A stretch of 64,000 nucleotides of DNA from Brienomyrus brachyistius. Lineage: Eukaryota > Chordata > Actinopteri > Osteoglossiformes > Mormyridae. A program made the position numbers and the translations under genes. The stretch lies in contig NC_064542.1 of assembly GCF_023856365.1 (NCBI RefSeq), forward strand, positions 6,689,363 to 6,753,362, in the 5' to 3' direction. Under the pieces are notes generated by a model. The model searched no databases. It saw only the letters and a program-made list of their open reading frames with translations, and was not told the DNA's origin. Positions 56,495-64,000 of this stretch are shown piece by piece. How positions within the stretch are numbered: the first letter of the stretch is position 1; every line of letters begins with the position of its first letter.

Positions 56495-59400
56495 ACTTCT
56501 CTAAATAACTCAGCCCCTACGATGGACCGGCATCCCATTTACGGGTCCCCCATTCTTCTGTGCTGCCTTGGGTTTGCCCCAGGCCCCCATCACTGTCTTG
56601 AATCAGCACTTATACAGAACTGGTGAATCACACTGAAGGATATCTATGTCTGTGATTCGGTACCACTTCTTGCTCAGATGAATAATTCTCTTGCTTTCCG
56701 CTGGCCTTTGTTTCCTGACAGTGCTCTCTTGATATGACGTCTGACAGAAACCTCTTCAGTTATGAAACTGAATGCCCTTACTTGCCAATTTAGGACCATA
56801 TTTTTCATTATACATTTTCAAGTGTGTACAAAAAAAAAAAAAAACAATTATGACACAAACATAGAGCTGGGCACATGTTGTAAGTCTATTTCAGACTGAC
56901 CTTGAAACAGATTCACTTTATTTTGTCACCGGATGAATTTTAAACATGAGCTACTTCTGTTGCTAAAAACAGTGGCCGCAGTATTTATTCCTGCTAATTT
57001 TGTCTATTTTGATCTTTATCCCTGAAGGGCGGACTATTTTTATATACCTGCAGCCCATCAGATACACATAAAAACCAGGCTTTTGAAATGTTAACCTTTG
57101 TTGTGAGTTAGTTCCTTCCTGGATAACGTCAATGAGGCCTTAACGTAACGCAACGTTTCACTCCGCCAAACCGGGCCTTGTTTCCATTTTGACTGCACGC
57201 TCCCTTACCTGTGGTCTCATCTATTGTGACCAGTAAGGCGTCGCAATAAAACAGACTGTTGGAGGGACAGAAAGTCACCGGCAAAGAGGAGCGCATGCAT
57301 GGGGGCACAGCTCTCTGCTGCGACTTGATTTCGCAATTTACGGTTCGCATCTCACAACCTCCTTAGAGATGAAATAAAGGGGAGATGGCTGAGTGAAATA
57401 TGAAGCCATCTCTCACAGCTTGTTGCAGTGTATCTGCGCTACATGTACTTTTTTACCAGGCTTTATTAGGACTGTTTAGGTGTGTCATTCAAAGATGCCA
57501 CCTGAACGGGGGCAGGAAGGAGACATAGTAATAGTGACAGTGATAAATACATGGATGTAAAGAATCTGCTGTTGAATTAAGACGGCAGTGCTGGACTCTC
57601 GAACGGCAGCCTGTTCGATATCAGCAGCAGCATGGTGACATGCTGTGGCCCTTTGATGTGTCATTTTCAAACCGGGGGCCGTGGACTCAGTGAAATGGAA
57701 CATCGGTGCTGGTGGGGGGTGATTTACAGAGGCAAGGCCAAGATTGGGTCCTGGCCTCAAGTATATCAGCTGGGTTGATCTGTTTAACGGTGATTGGTCA
57801 GGGACCCTCAAAAGGGCGGGGCATACAGGGAAAAATCACCCCAAAAATATCTCTGTACAGTGAGAGTTAAAAAGCCCACGGCCCATTTTAAATCTCAGCT
57901 AACAGGCGGCTGCTTTTTCGAGCAGCTTGGAAAAAAGGGGTTTTATAATTTTACCCAGGAAGCGATAAAAGTGTTGAAAAAGCAGGAAATGAAGAAACAT
58001 TATCATCTTCCATGTCTATTTGGTCCAACTTCTGAGAGCTATAGGGAAACATGAGAGAATGGCATGATTTTTCACAGATGCTAGTGGCTTAAATAATTTG
58101 TCCTGAATATACTGGCGTAAGTAAATTCTATTTGCGTGTCTCGGTAAATTCGGGCGCAGGACACTGATGTTGATGTTGCTCTTTAACCTCCTCATGTCTT
58201 CGAACCCAAGGTTTGAGAGGAGAACACAAACAATACAGCTTGAACTTATACTGCATTGTGCGATATAAGTGTTAACGTTCCCAGATTAAATGGCATTTGT
58301 TTATTGGGGATTAAGTTCTAGTTCAGGTTATAAAAATGGTAAAACTAAACCCTGGATAATGCAACATCAGCAATTTTAGAGTAAACTTCATAAAAAAAGA
58401 TTCTACTTCATATCTGTGAGTTCTCACCCATTTTAATTCTATAAAAGCGAAATGCTCTACTCTGTCTGAATTCATAAACATCAGGACCAAAGATGGGCCT
58501 TTGTCTCTTTGGCGCCTGACTGGGCTACACCATGAATCCTTATCAGGACTAACAACAGCAGAATCCATTAATATTATACTGATGTTCCATGTGGACATAT
58601 TTTTTTTTGGCAAATTAAGCATCTCTTCAATACCCGCACCACGCCTGTCATCACACTGCTATGTACTGAGCCTGGCTAGCACAGATAAATAGCTCAATAG
58701 AAAATCTCATATATAGCCTGTTCGTATTGACACTTCTGGAGTGGGAGGATTACCTTACAAATACTAAAGTGATTCCGAATGTGAGCAGCCTCTCGGTCAC
58801 GATGGCCCCAGACTGACACAGCTTTTGGGGGCTGCTCTGCCTTTCAGTGTCAAAGCTCCCCTCTAAATGATAACTTAAGGAGCTGTTCCCTTGAATTATT
58901 CAAGCAATACCTATGAAATACCTGCACCTATGGAATCTGTATGAGAAATTCTCTGTTATTATTGCCATAAAAATTCAAGTAGATTCTCTTGTAGCTGTTG
59001 CCTTGTACTTCCCGGGTTGCGGGGTTTGAGTTTCACCTCCTCAGGTCGCGTTCTGCTGGGTACCTCTGCTTTTCTCATGGACGGTGTGTGTCTCTGTGCT
59101 CTTCTGTGCGCTGGTGTCCTGTGCTGCCTGGGGTGGGGGCCGGGGGGCCTCCATGAGCCTGAGCAGGGTGAGAGATCGGAAGATGGATGGATAGATCAGT
59201 GACAGGAACTGGGAGGAAAAGTAAGATCATCTCAACCTTCTGTCTTTGGGTGGAGGTACATATAGGGAAAGAAAATGGCAAATAGATCATGAAGTAGAAA
59301 GTTTTATAGAAGCCGAAAATGATGTTCTGCTGTGCTTAATAACACAAATACGCACAATAAAAACAAAGCAGGAATCCGCCTTAGAGAAATGAGCAGGGAA

Positions 59401-59735
59401 GACATAGTTATAATAAGACATTATTCCAAACACAAGGTTTCATCTGTGGGCACTTATGTGACGAGAATGGGATTAAGAAATAAGCTTTGACTTGATAAAG
59501 AAGCAGAGTGAAATGGAGACATTTTTTATCAGAATCTTTCAATTAGCTGAGCACAAAAGCTCAAAGTTAAATATATCTTTCAATAACTTTGGTAATTCAA
59601 TATCTATGTCCTTTGTGTGGGAAATATGATAGAAGGGCTTTATGGTCTGTCCAGAAAATGTATGTGTAATGATTTTCTCCAAAGTGCAGCATGCTGCTTC
59701 AACAAGACAGGGGGGCAAACACAGCGGCATCCAAG
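56495..59735. other. Intergenic, no gene seen
   Basis: There is no recognisable exon. A poly(A) run lies at 56829-56844, and a SINE-tail-like patch with (GGAT) units at about 59130-59195. Confidence 0.5.
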
Positions 59736-59739
59736 GCCA

Positions 59740-60490
59740 CCGCGCCCCGTCTCTCCCTGGCAGGCCGCCATGGACGGGCACCGCGCCCCGTCTCTCCCTG
59801 GCAGGCCGCCATGGACGGGCACCGCGCCCCGTCTCTCCCTGGCAGGCCGCCATGGACGGCCACCGCGCCCCGTCCCTCCCTGGCAGGCCGCCATGGACGG
59901 CCACCGCAATCCGTCTCTCCCTGGCAGGCCGCCATGGACGGCCACCGCGCCCCGTCTCTCCCTGGCAGGCCGCCATGGACGGCCACCGCGCCCCGTCTCT
60001 CCCTGGCAGGCCGCCATGGACGGGCACCGCGCCCCGTCTCTCCCTGGCAGGCCGCCATGGACGGCCACCGCGCCCCGTCTCTCCCTGGCAGGCCGCCATG
60101 GACGGCCACCGCGCCCCGTCCCTCCCTGGCAGGCCGCCATGGACGGCCACCGCGATCCGTCTCTCCCTGGCAGGCCTCCATGGACGGCCACCGCGCCCCG
60201 TCTCTCCCTGGCAGGCCGCCATGGACGGCCACCGCGCCCCGTCTCTCCCTGGCAGGCCGCCATGGACGGCCACCGCGCCCCGTCTCTCCCTGGCAGGCCG
60301 CCATGGACGGCCACCGCGATCCGTCTCTCCCTGGCAGGCCTCCATGGACGGCCACCGCGCCCCGTCCCTCCCTGGCAGGCCGCCATGGACGGGCACCGCG
60401 CCCCGTCCCTCCCTGGCAGGCCTCCATGGACGGGCACCGCGCCCCGTCCCTCCCTGGCAGGCCGCCATGGACGGGCACTGTGCCCCGTCT
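59740..60490. repeat. 41-bp GC-rich minisatellite, about 18 copies
   Basis: The unit GCCGCCATGGACGGCCACCG plus CGCCCCGTCTCTCCCTGGCAG starts at 59764, 59805 and on. Variants include GGGCAC for GGCCAC, GCAATCC or GCGATCC for GCGCCCC, and CCTCC for CCGCC before the ATG. It is CpG-dense, in sharp contrast to its AT-rich surroundings. All frames on both strands stay open for 265-328 codons because no phase meets a stop; these are not genes. Confidence 0.93.
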
Positions 60491-61850
60491 CTTTATCAGA
60501 TAACTTTGAACTGCCACAAATAGAAATTAGATTATATTGTCGGTCACATGGCCCATCATTTCATATCCATATGTCCGGAGTAACAAGTACAGCACGTCTC
60601 TGAACTCTGTAATTCAGGCTTTATTTTACAGGCCACTGCACTCATTTGTAATGAGCAGCAAGATGAAATATTAAAATGTAGGAACACTGAAGAGCACTGG
60701 CTCATCATATATTTTGAATCATGGATGTCAGTGAAGTGGGGAGAAATGTTACTGTACAATATGTTTTCCCACCACAATGGTGTTTGTGCACAGCTGACTT
60801 GCGGTCAGCCAATCAGGGCACGTTTTTCACATGCTCTTCAACGTTAGCTCATGCTGATTTATGCATGACGCTCTCATTTTCCTCGTGGATGGATGTATAT
60901 CATACCGTCACATTTACTGATCTACATTCTAGTCAGAAGCCACCCTCACACGAACATTTACACAGCAGTTCCTCGCTTTACGGCCTTTAAGAGCCTCTCT
61001 GAATGCTTTATGACCCAAAATGTGTACTTCACTGCCAGCTGAACCTCTTCCTCTTTGCATATGCTGTGGACAGAGTGTGTCTGCCTGTCTGCTTTCCCAG
61101 CTGACTCCGACAAACAGCTTCCTTCAGACCTGCCTCCATATCTGCATCCGACAGCTGGACCGCTCTGCGATGACCATCCCTTCCTTACCCCTGAACGGCT
61201 CAATTGCAGCTAACTCTCTGCCAGATGAGTCACCTACATGCATTAAAGCGTGAAATATTCAAATTTTTTCTTAACTTTTAACTGGCTTTAACCTGCCTGC
61301 GGCCTTTTTGGAGGAATGACAATTATAGCAGGTTTGTGTCTTTAGCATGTGCAAATAATCCAGAAAAGGAAGCCTATTAACTTTATCAGCCTAAAATAAT
61401 TAAACAGCTGAAATGTGACCTGTTGTGCTTGTAAACAATGGGTGCCTGTGTAATTCTTAAGTCATTATTGTCTGGATATTTAAATTCATTTAAACATACC
61501 AATGATTTGTTCAAACATGAAATATATCTACTTGCATTTGTAAAGAAAGGTGAATTTTTTTGTAATCATTGCATCGACTTTTACATTTTCCATAGTAAAT
61601 TGATTCATAGGAATTGGATAAACAAAATAATAAAATATCAAATAAAAAAATGACAACTGATCAAAATAGAATGTTTGTGCATGTTTGTTATTTATTTTAA
61701 TTAACGATTAAACGCCTGTACAGCATGTGAAATGCAGGTTTTAATCTCCTTACCCATTCATTCATGAAGCAGAAAGATGTATGTTGTTCTTCAAGCGGCT
61801 TTGTATTATAACAGATACAATTTGGGGCTCATCACAATATTTGCAAGTCA
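60491..61850. other. Intergenic, no gene seen
   Basis: AT-rich non-coding DNA without a recognised repeat or exon. Confidence 0.5.
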
Positions 61851-61854
61851 ATGT

Positions 61855-62130
61855 TACACACACACAGACACACACAGACACACACACAGACACACACACG
61901 CACATACAGACACACACGCGCACACAGACACACACGCGCACACAGACACACACGCACACACAGACACACACGCGCACACAGACACACACGCGCACACATA
62001 CAGACACACACAGACACACACACACATACAGACCCACACAGACACACACACGCACATACAGACACACACACACACCCACGCACACACAGACACACACACA
62101 CACACTCGCGCACACAGACACACACGGCAC
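61855..62130. repeat. (CACACAGACA)-type array
   Basis: CA-rich units with regular GA and CG interruptions (cacacagacacacacgcgcacacagaca). The long open frames on both strands are low-complexity artefacts. Confidence 0.93.
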
Positions 62131-62134
62131 AGGG

Positions 62135-64000
62135 GGGAGTATCGGCTTGTTTAGGTTGTAACATTAATGAGATTACTCATGCTTACAGAACTACATGGCA
62201 TGGCAGAATTGGATAGCCATACAACCCTCTAGACATAATGTAATTCCTTGATCATCCCAGACTGAATGCCAGCAAGCATTAGTTGATGTTCTGATACCAA
62301 CTAATATACATACAGTGATGTCTCCTTTTCGCGGTGAGCAGAAGGAGAGAGGAACAGACACTAAGGTCAAACAGAATTCATTCGCATTATACTTACCATG
62401 TTATATTTTTTAAAGTGACCCCTTTGTCGCTCCGTTTGCTAGACGTTATCTTTTCAATATCTAAACAAGCAATTTTCTAACGGCATAAACCTGCATAAAA
62501 ATAATTGCCATTCATAGATGCTTCTATTGCTGTAGCATTTGAAATTCAGCTCCACCTTCGCGCTCGCCATTGTAACCTTAAACGAGAAAAGCTAGGACCG
62601 TTAGCTTATTAAAATTCATTATCCTTACGGTCTGCAGCCTCATCAGATAGACATTCGGGGTGAGACACTCTGGTCGGAGTCTGCTCCAGGCTGCTTTTTC
62701 AGAATAACTCATAAGCGGCCATTTCAGCCTGCCTGCTGCCACTGTCGGCCTGCAGAGTGTCTGCTGTGATTGCTATCGTTCTGGGCAGCTGAAAACAGCA
62801 TTTATCATGTATTATCTGAGCGAGCAGCAATTTTCTCTTTCGCAGCACTGATGGATGGCTGGACCCTTAATGAACAGTGAATCAGGGTGTCGGCATGCAG
62901 CGTTGTCTCGGCACCATCCTCTTAAGTAGCGCACGTCTGAAGGCGCGTCCCAGCATTTAGCCGCCTGACCCCAGAGCACTATAGGCCGGCCAAAGCGAAA
63001 CACAAATGAAGTTAGGGGCTGATTAGAAGTTTGAATTATACTTTTAAGTAGTCCCAGAAAGTCCAGGCTGTTATCTTTAATCCAGAGCACTCCCGGGCTC
63101 CGGAGTGAGTTCCAGAGCCAATTACCTCTTTCGATTAAATAGCATATAATTATCTTAGATTACTGCACTGTAATCATTTCTCATTTACCCAATCGAACGA
63201 AACGTGCTTGAAAGGAGTTTACAATTATTCTTGATGTAAGATTACCGGTGTAAGTTACGTACGGAATACCCAACTTAAGGCGATTAAACGGGAAGATGCT
63301 AATCATTTGAGTGTCTTGATTGTGATTTTAGATGACAAAGCCTTTTTGCATATTAATGCGGCAGAATCCACATCTCTGAAATCAGCATTAGATACGGCCT
63401 GTAAAAGAGCCAAACCTGTAACGCTTATGGTGTAAAGCAGAATGCACTGCTGAGCGATTGCGGATGGGGGGGACGGGGGGGGGGGGGTGCCTTTGATCAC
63501 TGTCATCATTTCTGATGGTAGGTCTATTTAAAAGTGTTTTAAAACACTGTTTCTCAGGGCGGAAAAGGACAGTATCTAGAGAGCTTGGTGTTTAAGCAAA
63601 AATCAGCAGCTTCAGGTTATACAAGGTTCACTTCAGTATCTAGTCATTAGGTAACTAGTTATAAAAAAGAAATAAAAATATCAGGTGGTAATACGTGAGA
63701 GCACTGCAGTTGAACCTTTGAGCTCACTAATGCCCCCGCATACAGTATTTTAATGTTCCCCTATAACCCCGAGCTGTTTAGTGGTCATACCGTGGGTGGA
63801 AAGAGGGATGTTAATGAGATATTAAAAACTGTGCTGCAAATCTCTGAATCCTGGTACCATACTGTCCTCCTGGTTTGATTTCTGCACAGCAGCAGCCTGA
63901 AACAGATGTGTGATCATCACTGCCGTTATTATTATTATTGTTGTTGCAGGTTTAAAATATCTCAGGGCTCTGCAGAACCCTCAACCACGAACAGCAAAGC
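62135..64000. other. Intergenic, no gene seen; possible regulatory DNA
   Basis: There are no repeats apart from a poly-G run at 63465-63488. The stretch 62440-63300 is complex, non-repetitive and contains many TAAT/ATTA cores, which is compatible with conserved regulatory DNA but not proof of it. Confidence 0.35.

Noticed and set aside
59539..60603. Five long open frames (265-328 codons) with a good start context
   Set aside because: They are phases of the 41-bp minisatellite on both strands. Coding potential is an artefact of composition, though possible transcription is raised as a finding.
61762..62161. Cys/Val- and His/Thr-rich open frames over 100 codons
   Set aside because: Low-complexity translation of a CA-rich array.

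Overview
The window is nuclear DNA from a vertebrate, almost certainly a teleost fish. It has split genes with GT-AG introns, vertebrate-type proteins, (CA)n and (ATCT)n microsatellites, many minisatellites, Tc1-, hAT- and pogo/Tigger-type DNA transposon remnants, and several copies of a tRNA-derived SINE typical of fish. An early-branching teleost is possible from the SINE type, but I cannot show that.

Three protein-coding genes were reconstructed exon by exon with consistent splice phases. (1) lars1 (cytosolic leucyl-tRNA synthetase, called larsb in zebrafish), plus strand, 862-9511: the last 23 coding exons, 896 residues to the stop. The N-terminal ~280 residues lie left of the window. (2) sh3rf2 (RING/SH3 ubiquitin ligase of the POSH family), minus strand, 26439-12214: 10 coding exons giving 683 residues. 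(3) prelid2 (PRELI/MSF1 mitochondrial lipid-transfer family), plus strand, 29689-41321: 6 exons, 176 residues. lars1 and sh3rf2 converge (3' ends facing), and sh3rf2 and prelid2 diverge from a shared ~3 kb upstream region. The order and relative orientation match human 5q32 (LARS1, SH3RF2, PRELID2). The human genes that lie between them, PLAC8L1 and GRXCR2, were not found here.

The right 22 kb (41.6-64 kb) shows no convincing gene. It holds a dead Tc1-like transposon (43.8-45.3 kb), minisatellites of 52, 32 and 41 bp, microsatellites and unassigned AT-rich sequence. It may be a regulatory desert downstream of prelid2.

Points worth a second look: two likely GC-AG introns (lars1 and sh3rf2); an sh3rf2 whose first SH3 domain has lost its core residues; a 79-bp intron in sh3rf2 that can be read through; a 51-bp minisatellite that appears to have grown out of the head of a SINE; a GC-rich 41-bp minisatellite with a Kozak-like ATG in every unit; and a pogo/Tigger-like MITE with perfect 24-bp ends. 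I see no prokaryote-like system, CRISPR array or viral gene. The long ORFs over minisatellites are artefacts of unit length.
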